A stretch of 62,261 nt of DNA from Antrodiella citrinella (lineage: Eukaryota > Basidiomycota > Agaricomycetes > Polyporales > Steccherinaceae): contig SGPM01000109.1 in NCBI GenBank assembly GCA_004802725.1, positions 1 through 62,261 on the forward strand. Direction: 5' to 3'. The notes beneath the pieces are model-generated. The model was not told where the DNA came from and did not search any database. It saw only the letters and a list, made by a program, of their open reading frames with translations. This document shows positions 24,889 to 37,085 of this stretch, piece after piece (within the stretch, counting starts at the first letter, position 1; every line of letters begins with the position of its first letter). The translations under genes were made by a program, and so were the position numbers.

Positions 24889-27822
24889 TCACACCATCAT
24901 CCGCTGATCCAAACTCATCACCTCCATCGCATTCGTCACACCCACCCTCGGACTCTGCAGCGAATCCAGCATCCACTCGCTCCGCAGGTACTGATAGATC
25001 GTCTTGAACGTCGACACAGCGCCCTTCTCCAACACAAACGCAATCATGGACTCGTACGCGCCTCCTGGAGGCATGCTCATCCTCGACTTCCCCGAAAAGT
25101 TGCTACCGTTGCCGTTCATACCCATGGTCGGCGACATGGGGTTCTGAGACATCCGCGACGGACCAGTGGACATCGTGGACGGCGTACCCAGAGGCAAGCC
25201 TTGATGTTGGCCTTGGATGCTGGAGATCTCCACGCGGAACCGCATTGCCTTCTGCACGAGCGTCGTCCCCTCGTACACGTCATCCACACGACACTTGACG
25301 GTCGTCCACCCGCGCTCGACGTTATCCTCTAGCGCGATCACGACACCGAACTGCTCGAGGAGTCTTGCGATCTCGTGGCGCGTTGCGACCGGGTCTTCGA
25401 GGGAGTACAGCATGTACGACTGTGGCTTCCAGTGGAATAGATTCGAGAACCAGCCCTTGAATTCGCCAACGACGGGAGACCCAAGAATACCTGCGGTAGA
25501 AGGAGAGGAGAGGGTCGGTGAACCAATGGAGGAGAAAGCGGGACGCTTCTGGTTGATGGTGGGGGACGTGAAGTCAAGCATTGGAGCTGCGAATTGCTAG
25601 TCAATACCACGTGACTAAGTGAGCAGTGGCGAAGAAGCTTACGTTTGCTCTTCCGATCCTTCCGCTCTTTACCAATCTCCCTGGCCATGTTCTCTTTAGC
25701 ATAGATGGTATTGGCCTGATCCCTCATGGGTACGGAGATCCCGAAGCCAAGACCCCCACTAGGCTCCGTCATCCCACGTTTCCGGCCAACAGGAAGACAG
25801 TTCTCTTTATCCGTTCCGATGTTCTCGTCCGAGTCGATATCCATATCTACAACGCCGTCGTCTTCCGAGGAACCGTGATCCTGAGTTTGAGTAGAAAGCG
25901 TGGGCTGTATCGTGAACCCATTGACGTTTGAATCTTGCACAGCAGCGTTCCAAGTAGCAGCCTGCACATTGACCATGCTGGCGTATTGATCGAACGTCTT
26001 CTGCAACTGAACATCGTCTACCTTCGGCGCTGTGATCATCGGAAGGATAGGTGGTTGAACGGCTTGAACGGGAACCGGTGCGTGAACAACGGGTGGCATA
26101 TGAGAGCTCTTGCGAGGGGTGGAGTGTTGCTGCGGCTGGAAAGTGTTCGAGCGTTCGAAGGTAGGCGGCAAAGCACGATGGACCTCATTCGGTCGCACAG
26201 ACAATGGACGGGCATCTACAGCGCGAAGCGGAGCAGGAACTGCAGACATGGCTGAGTTAGGCGGAGGAACGGGCGAGGATTGAGGTCTAGGCTTCTGTGG
26301 TCGGGGACCAATGGGAGAAGGCGGATGGTTTCTGGACGGTGTCCTCTCCGTAGGTGGCGGTATAGTAACGCGGATCGGCACGGCTGGAGTAGGAGAAGGT
26401 GTTCGTGACGGAGGGTCGGGGGCTGGGCGAGTTGATTTGGGAACATGCTGAACCGAAGTATGGGGTCCAGGTCCGCTTGCGCCAGTTTGAGCCCGTAGGA
26501 ACTTGGTTCGTCCCCGGGGCGCGGCGTATTGCTTCGTGATGACCTTTCCAGGAGCGTTGAGCATATCGGTGCCATCCATCAGAATACCATTTTCTTCCAT
26601 TGCGCGCTCTCGATGTTTGAGGAGCAAGAAGTAAAACGCCTTAGCGAGTGTCCCATGCCCAGCTGGACTCAGAAGGTCGGCTTTGATCCCGTCGAAGTCG
26701 GCGTGTCGTCCCCAGATTACACAAAGAGACTCGAAGAGATCCCGGTCTATGTGGGAAGCGGAGGGAAGAGGTTGAGCCAGTTCATGCACAGGCGGAGCGG
26801 GAACGTAAGAGATGCCCGGGGTAGGTCCTTCCAGCCATGGATGCGCGAGAACTTCGGCCATCTATTATTGACGCTTCGTCAATACTTGTAAAATAAAAAA
26901 GAAACACGAGACTTACCGTGATACGTTTATTGACATCCACAACCAACATGCGAGACAGCAAGTCCTTCGCAAGAGGATTCACATACACAGGCATTTCGTA
27001 CCTGCCAGACTTGACCTTGCTGAGGAGAGTCCGCACGTTCTTGTCGTCAAAGGGCAGACGTCCAGTAAGAAGCGCATAGAGAATGACACCGCAGCTCCAG
27101 ATATCAGTAGCGGTCCCAGTATACTTGTGGCCGTTTACGATTTCAGGACTAGCATAGTGAGGGCTTCCACAGCTAGTCTCGAGTTGTAAGGTGGGCGGAG
27201 CGAAAGCAGCCATGCCCCAGTCGGCGATCTTGACGAGGGGTGGGTTCAGAGAGTGAATTAAGATGTTTTCGGGCTTGAGGTCGCGATGAATGATAGAGAA
27301 CGTGTGGGCATAGCTTAAGCCGTAGATAATCTGCTTGAAGTATCCGAGAGCTTCCAGAGGAGCCAACTTGCCGCGGTTCACCAAGAAGTCAAAGAGCTCG
27401 CCGCCTTCCACATACTCCAGGATGAGATAGAGTTGTTTCTCGCCTTCGTACACGTCGTAAATACGCATGATGTTCGGATGGTTCATGAGCTTCATCATAG
27501 TGATCTCCCTATCGATACCCAAGCGCTGCTTCTCCGATTTCGCCTGCGAATCCAGAGAGGCGCGAGAGTTGACAAACGGTGCGAGAGGCAGGATCTTGAC
27601 GGCTGCAAGCTGTCCAGTGCGACGATGTCTGGCAATCTTGACGTGTCCGCTGGCCCCTTTACCTACACATTCACCGATAATCCAAGGGCCAACGTACTTG
27701 GCGTCGTCCGGGAACTCGAACGCGCCGTTCTCTGCTGAAGCTTTCTCCTTCTGCCATCGGGTTCCAAGGGGAGTTTTGTACTTGACTGGAGGAGCGCGAG
27801 GAGGGCTGGTGTCCACGGGCAT
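24889..27822 (-). CDS. Gin4/Hsl1/Kcc4-type (Nim1-related) septin-kinase homologue
   Basis: Three exons (26917-27822, 25643-26861, 24889-25586) give 940 residues. The kinase domain spans about 45-315: glycine loop GKGASGHV at 54-61, Lys76, HRDLKPEN with Asp181, an activation segment with Thr216 in LETSCGSPHYASPE. The middle (about 330-700) is Pro/Ser-rich and disordered, with acidic patches. The C-terminus (about 740-830, starting GWFSNLFHWKPQSYMLYS) fits the fungal KA1 lipid-binding domain of these kinases. In yeasts this family links septins and cell shape to mitotic entry. The start was chosen at MPVDTSPPRAPP. Odd: the usual DFG motif reads DWG (201-203). Assignment within the Gin4/Hsl1/Kcc4 group is not resolved. 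Confidence 0.9.
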
Positions 27823-28237
27823 CACAGAAATATTAAAAATATGTAGAATAGAGTAGAATATAGAGTGTCTTGTGGGCGGTGTCGACCAGAGCGACAGAGG
27901 AACCAGGAGGAAGAGGTTGAAGCACAACTCGAACGTTGGTTGGGTGCGCGGTAACACCCGATATCTCCGCATCAATCCCTGACCGTATTTTGGAGCGCCG
28001 ATTCCACATGCCGTCGGCCTTCTGTTCGAGGCTCGGTCAGCTCGGAAACAAGAGCTCGCTATGCGCATGACAGTCCATGGGTATACGATAGAATACGGTA
28101 AATTACGAACAAGGTCCAATGATGCAAATGCGTACAGAACGTGGAATGAGCGAAACAATGCGAGAGCTACTTAGCGGTACGAATAAGATAGAGGATACTT
28201 GATGATAGGCCCAGATGTAAGCACCAAGTAGCGAACT
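27823..28237. other. Intergenic region, kinase promoter and SNARE 3' flank
   Basis: About 415 bases between two minus-strand genes hold the kinase promoter and leader and the 3' UTR of the SNARE gene. An open frame continues upstream of the kinase ATG but reads as non-homologous leader. No separate gene is supported. Confidence 0.5.
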
Positions 28238-29287
28238 TCAAACGAGAATAACGGCCAGAAGCAATACCATGAGGACGACGATGAGAATGATGATACACCA
28301 TCCGGATTTCGTTTCTGAAGTGCAGTTTAGCAAAAATGCAACCGGAAATCAGGGAATACGAACCTTCTGTCTGTCGTATGAATTTCCTCATCCGCTGCAT
28401 AGCAGTTTCCAGCTTCGCGTCCGTACGATCTACACCCTGTTCCAGGTCTCCAAGCATCCTGGAAGTGTTTGAACGACATCAATATAACTTCGTGACTGCA
28501 TATGTCGTAAGCACTTACTCGTTGTGTTCCACAATCTCCTGCCCCATGAGACCTGCTTGTTCGGCAATAGTACTCAGTGTCCCCGCAATCGTGGTGATTG
28601 TCTCGTCTTGTTGTTCTATCATCATCTGCGGTAATAAGAGTGAGTATCTGGTAATAATGAAATGCTCGTGCGGCGCACCTGTTGCTCCTGCCGTGCCCAC
28701 ACAGTCTGTTCATCTCTGGGCGGCGGAGAACCTGGTGCGCTTCCACCTCTGCTTGAAACTGGTATAGGTTTCGAAGGTGCGCGAACACCAGTCTCGAGCT
28801 CGGCCCGCATATTCTACAGTCTTTCGCATAAGCAAAAATGTCNAGGGACGATCCATAGGGAATCGACGTACCTCAATCTCACTCCGTACATGTCCAACAT
28901 ATCGTCTCCGAGAAGCGACCTCTGTCTCCTCCAGCCCGAACGTCCGAGGTCCTGCACTCTCCACTATTCTGTAGAATAAGTTGNCTCAATATTGTGGAGA
29001 ACAAACTCGACAGTAGAAACCAGATACGTACCTTACACTCTCCTCTAGATCCTCCAGGTCGGCCTCAAGGGCTGCAAGTGTAGCTTTCAGCTACGCACAG
29101 ANGTGTTACTGCAACATGGCGCGTGGGTTCATAAAGAAATACATACCTCATTCCTTGCCCAGACCAGCTCCTCACTATCCTCCCGTGCAGTACTTCGTAT
29201 CCGGAGATATGACGACCGCAGCGTAGTGGAAGCTTGCAATGACGACTGTATTTCTTGCTGTACAGCATGATACGGGTCGGTTGACAT
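28238..29287 (-). CDS. TLG1: Qc-SNARE, syntaxin-6/Tlg1 family
   Basis: Seven exons (29147-29287, 29032-29090, 28872-28968, 28679-28813, 28519-28625, 28364-28458, 28238-28314) give 236 residues. The N-terminus MSTDPYHAVQQEIQSSL and the following helices match the syntaxin-6 N-terminal three-helix domain. The SNARE coiled coil begins MMIEQQDETITTIAGTL at about 145, and a C-terminal membrane anchor (WCIIILIVVLMVLLLAVILV) ends the protein. The family acts in endosome-to-Golgi traffic as the Qc partner. The position aligned with the zero-layer glutamine is His178 (VEHNEML where syntaxin-6 has DEQxxML). Two single N calls fall in introns (28843, 28984, 29102 nearby) and do not affect the frame. Confidence 0.92.
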
Positions 29288-29792
29288 GGTTTGTCCTAAA
29301 ACAATAAGGAACGGTTATATCGCTGAATTGCGGTGCGTCAAATGAATGGGGCGAGTCCAGGTGAGGGTAGTATTAGTGGTCAGTGAAGTGATAGACTCGG
29401 AGGTCGCAGAATCACGGAAGTAGCAGCCGTGGGAATATATTGAATCACAGCTCGCCGGCGGCGGCGCCACGTCGCGTAGATGCAATTTTGACCCTTCAAT
29501 CTTTCGTGAACAAGACGAGCATGTATAAGGCCCAAGGGAGAGGAGGTGTATACGTAGAGAGACAAAACTAGTATGTTGCAACGCCATAGGCCTACATTTC
29601 ATTCCGTAATACAGATAGAACTTATCATACACTGTACAGTGTCACATTCGCGGGATGAATGATACATCTTCGGCTTCAGGTTCGTCAGAGCATCCTGCGT
29701 AAAGCTACAGCAGCTATCCTACACCGCAGGGACCGAGAACTTCGTGCCTATGCACAAACGCGTGTTTCACGCGGAACCTCAAAGGGAGAACT
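29288..29792. other. Intergenic region, SNARE promoter and RLI1 3' flank
   Basis: About 505 bases between two minus-strand genes. It should hold the SNARE promoter and the RLI1 3' UTR. Only short unconserved frames were seen. Confidence 0.5.
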
Positions 29793-32159
29793 TCAACTTG
29801 AATCCTCGAGGAAGAAGTAATTGCCGGAAGCTGCGCAAATGAAATGAAGCATGAGATGTGAAGAGATGGCGACAGGAGGAGACAGTGCGTACCCTTCTGC
29901 TCGCGATCCTTGACACTGTTCATCTTGTTGACACGAGGACGGAAGTTGGTCGGGTCACGTCTGAACGTGATCTCCAGAGAAGCAAGGAATCTGTTCATGC
30001 CAGTGAGGAGAGACTGAGGTCTGTGTTGATATCGATCAGGGTAAGCTCGGAATCGTCAGTATAAGGCACTCACGGGGTTGCTGTGGCAGAAATGGCAGGC
30101 TGTCCCTCGAAGACAATGACACGATCGGCGAGGTACGTCGCCATGATGAAATCGTGCTCAATCACGAAAGCGGTCTTCTTCGCGTGGAGAATGAATCTGT
30201 CGGACTCGTTGAGGACTGATATAGGATACGGGAGAGAATGAATGATGTAAATACCTCTTAATGACCTTGCTGGCAATAATACGTTGTTCCGAATCCAGGA
30301 AGCTAATTGATACGATGCGCAGTTAGCAAATATATTATTCCACATGAGAACGGAAAAACGTACGAGGATGGCTCATCCAATAAGTACACTGCAACGTTGG
30401 GCTTTCCAAGCGCAAGAACAATGGCAACACGCTGCAGTTCTCCTCCGGACAGTGTCTTGACCTCCTGGTCAATGATGTTTTCCAAGTTCATCGGCTTCAC
30501 GACATCCGTCTGGAACTGAGGGTGCATGAATGCCGTCTTGATTTGCTTCAGCAGCAGCATACGGACGGTACCAGGGAACTTTGGCGAAATAGTCTGCGGT
30601 TTGAGTGATACGGCCAACGTCTGCTTGTCTGTCTCAACGTCCGGTGTGTCACCAGCCAATAGACGGACGAAAGTGGTCTTCCCTGTCCCGTTCTCGCCAA
30701 GCATGACAATGATTTCGGAATCAGTGAAGCTTCCGGACTCGACGGTCAATTTGAAGCCACCGAGGGTCTTCGTCATGGAGGGGTAGGAGTAGTGACGGGT
30801 TTTGTCAACCATAACTTCTTCCGCGGTCTCAACCATCTTGAACGACAGTGATTCTTGACGGAACCGCAAATTCTCCGTCGGGATGAAACCATCCAAGAAG
30901 ATATTGATGCCTGAGCTGGATATCAATACCGGTCTGTATGTTTTTCAGGGATGACAACATACCTTCACGGACGGAGTGAGGCATTGTCACGACACCATAC
31001 ATAGAAGGCTTTCCGTAGAGGCAGCAAATAAAGTCCGAAAGATAATCCAGAACAGCCAGATCGTGCTCCACGGCGATGACATAGTTGTTAGAGGTGAGGA
31101 GACTTCGAATGACTTCGGCAGCCACCAAACGCTGCTTGATGTCCAGGTACGAAGACGGCTCGTCAAACATGTATCTGCGCAATTGCTCAGAAATAAAGAA
31201 GGTGTGAAAACTGATACGAGACGTACACGTCCGCCTTCTGGATGCAGGTCATGGCAATGGCAAATCGTTGCAGTTCTCCTCCGGACAACTGGGAGACATC
31301 ACGATCCAAGACCTTGTTCAGTTCCAAATCATCACATATCTCTTTCTTGTTGTCCCGCTCTAGCTTCGAGTCCAGCATAGCGGATACTGTCATGTCGCCC
31401 TTGATTGCACGAGGGATGTGGTCAACGTACTGCGGCTTGATCAGTGCCTTCAGGTTGTCTTCCAAGACTTTGGTGAAGTAGTTCTGGAGTTCTGAACCAC
31501 GGAAGTATTTCAAGATCTCCTGCCAATCTGGTGGGTCCTGTATGACATTGGGTCGTATTCAGCATTCACAAAAACATCACGAGCAACGCACATCGTAACG
31601 ACCAAGATTGGGCTTGAGCTTTCCAGCAAGCACCTTCAGAGCGGTACTCTTTCCGATTCCGTTTGTTCCCACAAGACCCAGCACCTGACCCGGACGAGGC
31701 GTCGGCAATCGATGCAGTTTGAAGGCATTCGCGGTGTATCTGTGTGTAACTTGTGATTCCAAGTTGGTAGGGAGGTTGATGATCGCAATGGCTTCGAAGG
31801 GGCATCTAGAAAAGGTTTATAAGTCTGTTCCGCTATATAATAAGGGACCATACGCACTTCTTCACGCAAATACCGCAACCGATACACATAAATTCTGAGA
31901 TAAACGCGATCTTGTCCGTTGACTTCACTTCGATACATAGTTTGCCTGAAAGTGTTCCGGTGTCACGCTANTATCTTCACGTCNCTAGAATGAATTTGAA
32001 CGCACCCATCTTGACGACTGGACATGACTGAAAATGTTGATCAGTACCAGCACAAATCTAAAGCAAGGGCAAACGCACTTTTTTACATTCCTGCGCACAA
32101 CGCTTCGGTTTGCATCGATTCGCATCGACGATAGCGATACGAGTGATTTTGTCGGCCAT
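29793..32159 (-). CDS. RLI1: ABCE1/RLI1 ribosome-recycling Fe-S ATPase
   Basis: Eleven exons (32079-32159, 32006-32027, 31858-31945, 31592-31805, 31227-31537, 30963-31174, 30364-30910, 30255-30302, 30074-30196, 29893-30020, 29793-29830) give 603 residues, against 608 in yeast. The N-terminal Fe-S domain keeps its cysteines ([18 protein letters not shown] and [16 protein letters not shown]). Two ABC cassettes follow with Walker [10 protein letters not shown] at 110-118 and GENGTGKTT, and both LSGGELQR signatures. The protein splits post-termination ribosomes and also acts in initiation and ribosome biogenesis. A 22-nt second exon encodes SCPVVKM inside the Fe-S domain. The gene is highly intron-rich. 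The 5' end abuts an assembly gap, so its promoter is not readable. Confidence 0.96.
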
Positions 32160-32216
32160 CGTCCGTATCCAGTCAACGATAGCTTGGATGGNNGTGGNNN
32201 GTNGNAAGGTCAGNAG

Positions 32217-32449
32217 NNNNNNNNNNNNNNNNNNNNNNNNNNNNNNNNNNNNNNNNNNNNNNNNNNNNNNNNNNNNNNNNNNNNNNNNNNNNNNNNNNNN
32301 NNNNNNNNNNNNNNNNNNNNNNNNNNNNNNNNNNNNNNNNNNNNNNNNNNNNNNNNNNNNNNNNNNNNNNNNNNNNNNNNNNNNNNNNNNNNNNNNNNNN
32401 NNNNNNNNNNNNNNNNNNNNNNNNNNNNNNNNNNNNNNNNNNNNNNNNN
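32217..32449. other. Assembly gap (run of N)
   Basis: About 233 undetermined bases, with scattered N calls on both sides, lie between the divergent RLI1 and GPI17 starts. The shared promoter is therefore missing from the sequence, and the true gap length is unknown. Further single N calls continue through GPI17 to about 33,886. Confidence 0.95.
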
Positions 32450-32555
32450 ANNNTCGCCATCCTGCCATAACCTTAAACTACTGAAATGCCGGCAATTGGC
32501 CGGCACCTTCCGTGNTCACCATCCCTCAGCGCTTGGTAGCCTGAACACGCTCACT

Positions 32556-34041
32556 ATGACCGTCAATTCACGAATGGACGGCATCTTTGACACGTCGACA
32601 TTATCTTTCGAGTCCATATTCACCCGACGCCGGATCGTAGCCTCGTATTGGCTCGTCATACTTCTGGCGATACCACTATGGTGGAAGACAACCAGCATTG
32701 ACCGACTCTCGTTACCCGAACACCGAGTACGAGCGACGGTAGACAAGAATGTATGTATATGCGACTCCGGTTGCGCCCTCAGCTGACCTATTCACAGTGG
32801 CCGCTTCATTCGGATCTGTCCGCGACGACNCTGCATAGGGTGGTGAAATATGCGCCTCGGTATCGACTGGCCTTCACGTTACTCAACGAGGATGCGAGTT
32901 CGGGGAATGGGGCGCTTACTTGGGATGTGGAGGAGTCGATAGANNGTGAGTAACTAGTGGAATGCGGTTTCCAGGATTTGAAGTCCAAAACTGTACAGGC
33001 TANCTACAATCTACGCTGGATAGNCTCNATGTCCTACACAACTTTACCATTGAAAGTCAAGTGCAGTATCATGCGCCTCTGGAATTTACACCAGTCGTCA
33101 CAGAACACAACGACGAGTCAATACATGGCTTGACCCAAGAAGACCTGACTGTCTTTGTCAACTCAGCGGAATGGACGCTATGTATGTCTAGTGTCTTCGA
33201 NTCCATCCTGGCTCATATTGACTATTTACAGCATCCAGTGTCTCGAACGACCCTGTCCTGCATTTCATTTTGTTTGTCCCATCAGCACATACCACACCTC
33301 TATACATCCTCAACAACGAAGGTACTATACACTGTTTAGNTTCCCGCTATCAGCTAGCTCATTGACGTTTCTGCAGGAAAACCGCTCAATTCAAACGCCT
33401 TTATCCTCCCGCAATGGGGTGGCATTGTGATANTGAACGAGCCTTCACCTCATCTCTCCTCAAGAAGTCTCAAACCTTTGGTCGCAATTTTCCGTCAACA
33501 GTTGATGGCCATACTAGGTGTCTCCGCTGAGCTATCTGAACGCCAACTTGATCAGCTCATTCGGCAACGCACATACGAGAATGTCAAGGATACNCAAGAG
33601 ACGCTGCAGAGCATCGTTGCTCTGGTCAACCAGATAGAGAACATGCCAGTGGGACAAGACGTCAAGGGAGACGTACAAAACTCACTAAACGCACTTGACG
33701 AGGTGAGCATGAAACTCGCGACATCTTTATTATCNCCGGCTTTCTCACCCCCTCCTGAACAGGCATTCACTGCCGCTCCGTCCTCGTCAACAGACGCTCT
33801 CATGCATTCCGCCNAAGCCCTCAAGCTCGCCTCGCGCGCNTTCTTCAATCCCGGGATGCTCGCTCTGCTCTATTTCCCTGCAGANCACAAGTACGCAGTA
33901 TACACGCCGCTATTCGCATCTGTTGCTGCTCCGTTGTTTGCTGCAGTCGTCAGAGAGTTCTTGGCTTGGAAAAAGTCTTGGGCGCAGCAGAAATTGGATT
34001 CTGGAAACGCTGATGTGGTTGCGAAGCCGAAGGCAGAGTGA
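32556..34041 (+). CDS. GPI17: GPI transamidase subunit GPI17 / PIG-S, apparently shortened
   Basis: Exons 32556-32750, 32798-32945, 32999-33181, 33232-33321, 33377-33702 and 33763-34041 give about 406 residues. The start MTVNSRMDGIFDTS is followed by an N-terminal membrane helix in RRRIVASYWLVILLAIPLWW, diagnostic for PIG-S. Later family landmarks are YRLAFTLLNED, VLHFILFVPSAHTTPLYIL, PQWGGIV and a C-terminal membrane segment (YTPLFASVAAPLFAAVVREF). PIG-S is part of the ER complex that attaches GPI anchors. The last 60-nt intron (33703-33762) contains no stop and was called on splice signals. The protein is about 130-150 residues shorter than human or yeast homologues because the lumenal part after the first helix is missing. 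About a dozen N calls leave several residues unknown. Confidence 0.85.
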
Positions 34042-34181
34042 TGAAATCGTGCTTCTCTCTGTTGTACCATAGCTTACGAGGGTAACTTATACATTATTGA
34101 CTGATCCCGTATTCCGGCGGGTGGAGTGGGCAAAGACCGCTCTCGTTGGATCCTCAGGGTGCATTGTATTCACAGTCGCAG

Positions 34182-36593
34182 CTAGCTAGGCGGCCCTCCA
34201 CCCCGTGCCATCTTCTTGTCATGACCTACCTTGCGGTTATGATTTCCACTCCTCGCCTTGTTCTTGTCTTTCCAAGCCCTATCTCGCGCAGTTCCACCGT
34301 CACCAGAAGGACCACCACCACGGCCGCCTCCCCGACCTCGCCCTCCGTCGCCACGACCGCCGCCTCGTCCACGTCCTCCACCTCGTCCACGACCCCGCGA
34401 GTGAGATTGAGAGGAACCTTCGGCCTGCAATTCTGTATGGGATAGTGGCTTGTTCCCGGTGAACTCGTGTTTCTGGAGGATCTTATCCTTGTTGGGCTAT
34501 GTGTACCGTGGTCATCAGTGATTTTCCCCCGTTTGGCAGTATGAAGACATACGTTGCGTTCCAACATGATCCTCCAGCCTTCGATTTGCTCGTCCGACCA
34601 GCCTGAACGTAGGACAGTCAGTGAATACTCGCTGGCGAGAAACCGGTACACACCTGTCTGTGCCTTGAGGTCTGCTCTGTCTTTGCTCCTCCGAGTCTGC
34701 ACGTCTCGGTCGAAGACCTTCGGATCTTGAATATACGCCAACTCCAAGACCGTCTCTGGGGTTGTAGGCGTGGACTGAGTAGTTATCAGGACCTCCACTC
34801 GATACAAAGGGGGAAAGGCATGATCGTACCGGTTTTTCGTCAGCCGAGTCATCGTCATCGTCGCTGGCCTCGCCATCTCGTACTTTGATACCGGTATCTT
34901 GATCAAGCTCGTCTTCAAAGGCGACGTTTTGACCTCCTGTACCTTTCCCACTAGGTGCTGCTTCTTCGTCCTCGTCATCGGACGCTTCTTCCGCACGTCG
35001 GAGGATGTCAGCTTTCATGTGCTCGATGAAGGCTCGGTCTTGAATGACGGCGACGTCACTACGAAAAAGATGAACGTCAGCAATCAGGAACAAAATTACG
35101 CAAGTAACTTACCTCTTCTTGCCCACTCTCACTTTAGTTTGCTCCATCGCAACGCCGTCAAAGACATTCAACCTATCTTTCGTGAACTGATACTCCTCCA
35201 GGATGGATTTAGCACTCTGCATGCTGGTAGTGGTTGTCTCCGCAGCCCGCATACTGGCTTCTACGTCATCGAGACTAGGTGCCGTCCCTTCGAATAACGC
35301 CTCAATGAGCTTCTCTGCACCCCCTTTATACGGGTAATCAGAGTGACCCAGAAGATAGCGCACGTAGTCGGGTGGTTGGTCCGGAAGAATATCCAAGACC
35401 TGCGCCACAGCGGCGTCCAAAGCGGGATCCTCCTTCACTACCTGTACATCAGTTGCTTTCCCCTTTCCCTTAACAGTGGACGAGCTGCGAGGACCCTTTC
35501 CCTTGTGATCTATTCCAAGAGGGATACCTGAGGACCGCAGTAGTAGTTTGAGCGCCCCAGGGTTACCGTCAGCCGGTGATGAATCCAGCTCTTGGAGAGC
35601 ATTCTCAAGCAGCTGCGTCCTGGGATCGTCTGCCTTGTGTAGGACAGAAACAATTGTGCGCGAGAGATCGTAGGCGTGTTGATAGTCTGCAAGAAGCGAT
35701 TGGTTGTAGAATGGGGTGGGAGGGAGAGCCGCAGAACTAGACGGTGGCTGAGTTTGTGGCATCTCCAAAAGCGAAAAGACGACTTCGAAAGCAGGCTCGC
35801 ACTGGGCCGCTAATTCGGGCCCTGCATTGGACACAGCAGCAACGTCGTCGAAAATTGTGCGTATGAGGATATGGAAGGCGTCCATGAGAGCGACCTTGGT
35901 TTCCAAGAGGATACGTTCCCAATCGTCAACTTCGCGTGTGGAGTCATCCGATATCCTCAATCCACCATAAGACAGCGTGACAGCCAGCAAGCCTTGATCA
36001 TAGGCTGTGGCCAATGCTAGCATAAAAGCCTTGTCCTGGGCAAAGATGCGTTTGATCTCCGGTGGAGAGGGTCGCAAACCGGCCAGCAGGATATGTGATA
36101 TTTTTCGGATCCCGTAGAGGCCTTGATCTGTTGATTTTAGCGCTGTAGTGAAGACAGGAACGACCTCGTTCGACAGGGAAGAAGTTAGACCGGTGACATT
36201 CCGGCTAAAAGCCGCGGTGAACAGGTTTCGGATCGTTTTAAGGTTCTTCTTGCCATATCCAACGGCAAAGTCAAGTAGTGTCTGAAAATCGAGGAACGCG
36301 GCAGTCCTCTCAGCAAGCTGAAGAGCACTGTGGCGAATGTTCCGTTCTATAGTGGACAGATCGGGACTGCTTCCAGAAGACCAGATAAGATCTTGAAGGG
36401 CCCGACTTGCGGAATCTTGAGCATACGACGACAAGAATGCGACCGTAGAGGTGGTATCACATTGGCCGACCGGTATGCTGAGGCATTGGAGAAGGGATGA
36501 AGCTACTACCTGGTACAGCGTGGCCAATTGCGATGGAGTGAGGGACTTTCTTGCTCGCGAAGATGGGTATACCGGTAGACGTATAATGGTCAT
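34182..36593 (-). CDS. CUE3: Cue3/Rqt3 (ASCC2) ribosome-quality-control trigger subunit
   Basis: Five exons (35113-36593, 34830-35058, 34654-34774, 34553-34602, 34182-34496) give 731 residues. The N-terminal helical domain of the ASCC2 type is followed by a CUE ubiquitin-binding domain at about 393-438 (VAQVLDILPDQPPDYVRYLL). Acidic, disordered segments come next. A conserved block with ETVLELAYIQDPKVFDRD and SKDRADLKAQTGWSDEQI is followed by an RG-rich tail ending KARSGNHNRKVGHDKKMARG, comparable to the end of human ASCC2. The yeast protein belongs to the RQT complex that splits ubiquitin-marked collided ribosomes. The start MTIIRLPVYPSSRARK was preferred over an upstream spliced extension because it matches the usual N-terminus. 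It is divergent from SNT1. Confidence 0.87.
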
Positions 36594-37085
36594 CTTCTGC
36601 AACGTTCCTGAATGCACATATACGTATCAGAATGAGCAACGTAGACAATTTGGCTGCTTACTGCACTTGACCGGATGGACGAAGAATTGCTGACTGTTGT
36701 CCGCGCCTGGGAAGGGTTGCCGGATCCGGTAAAGGCTTCCCGATCGGATCTTGTTGAAGCGGAGAGTGTCGGAGATGGAACATGTGGCACCAGCAGCGGC
36801 AAGACCTGGCTCAACTTTGTCGATGTTCGAGCGTTCAAGTTACTGTCATATTTTGCTTTCCCTTCATCCATTTACCGACTGTTCATACATCTCTTTTATA
36901 TTTTCGGTCTTGCTGCATCATTTCGTTGGTGAATGTCAAACAGATTCGAGCGGAGGCGGTCATTAAATCCGCCAGACTTCGAGGTGCGAAGTGAAATATT
37001 CCCCTCCCCGAAAACCCAACTTATGCTCGTCATCTTCATATACATGTAGGGAGGACTACACTCTGTAGAAGATGCGCCGTATTTG
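36594..37085. promoter_or_regulatory. Divergent promoter region of CUE3 and SNT1
   Basis: Both genes start from this 492-base interval. A minus-strand splice-like pair (donor AGTGCA|GTAAGC, acceptor CATTCAG) could add a leader exon to CUE3 but would not extend a conserved protein. No other coding sequence was recognised. Confidence 0.5.

Noticed and set aside
33703..33762. Reading straight through this 60-nt segment as GPI17 coding sequence
   Set aside because: It is open, but it has GTGAGC and AACAG ends and typical intron length, and removing it improves agreement with the family.
34226..34996. A 256-codon minus-strand frame across CUE3 introns
   Set aside because: It is another frame of the spliced CUE3 gene; the conserved protein requires the introns.
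36594..36880. Upstream spliced N-terminal extension of CUE3
   Set aside because: Splice signals exist but the added residues are not family-like, and MTIIRLPVYPSS already matches the usual N-terminus.
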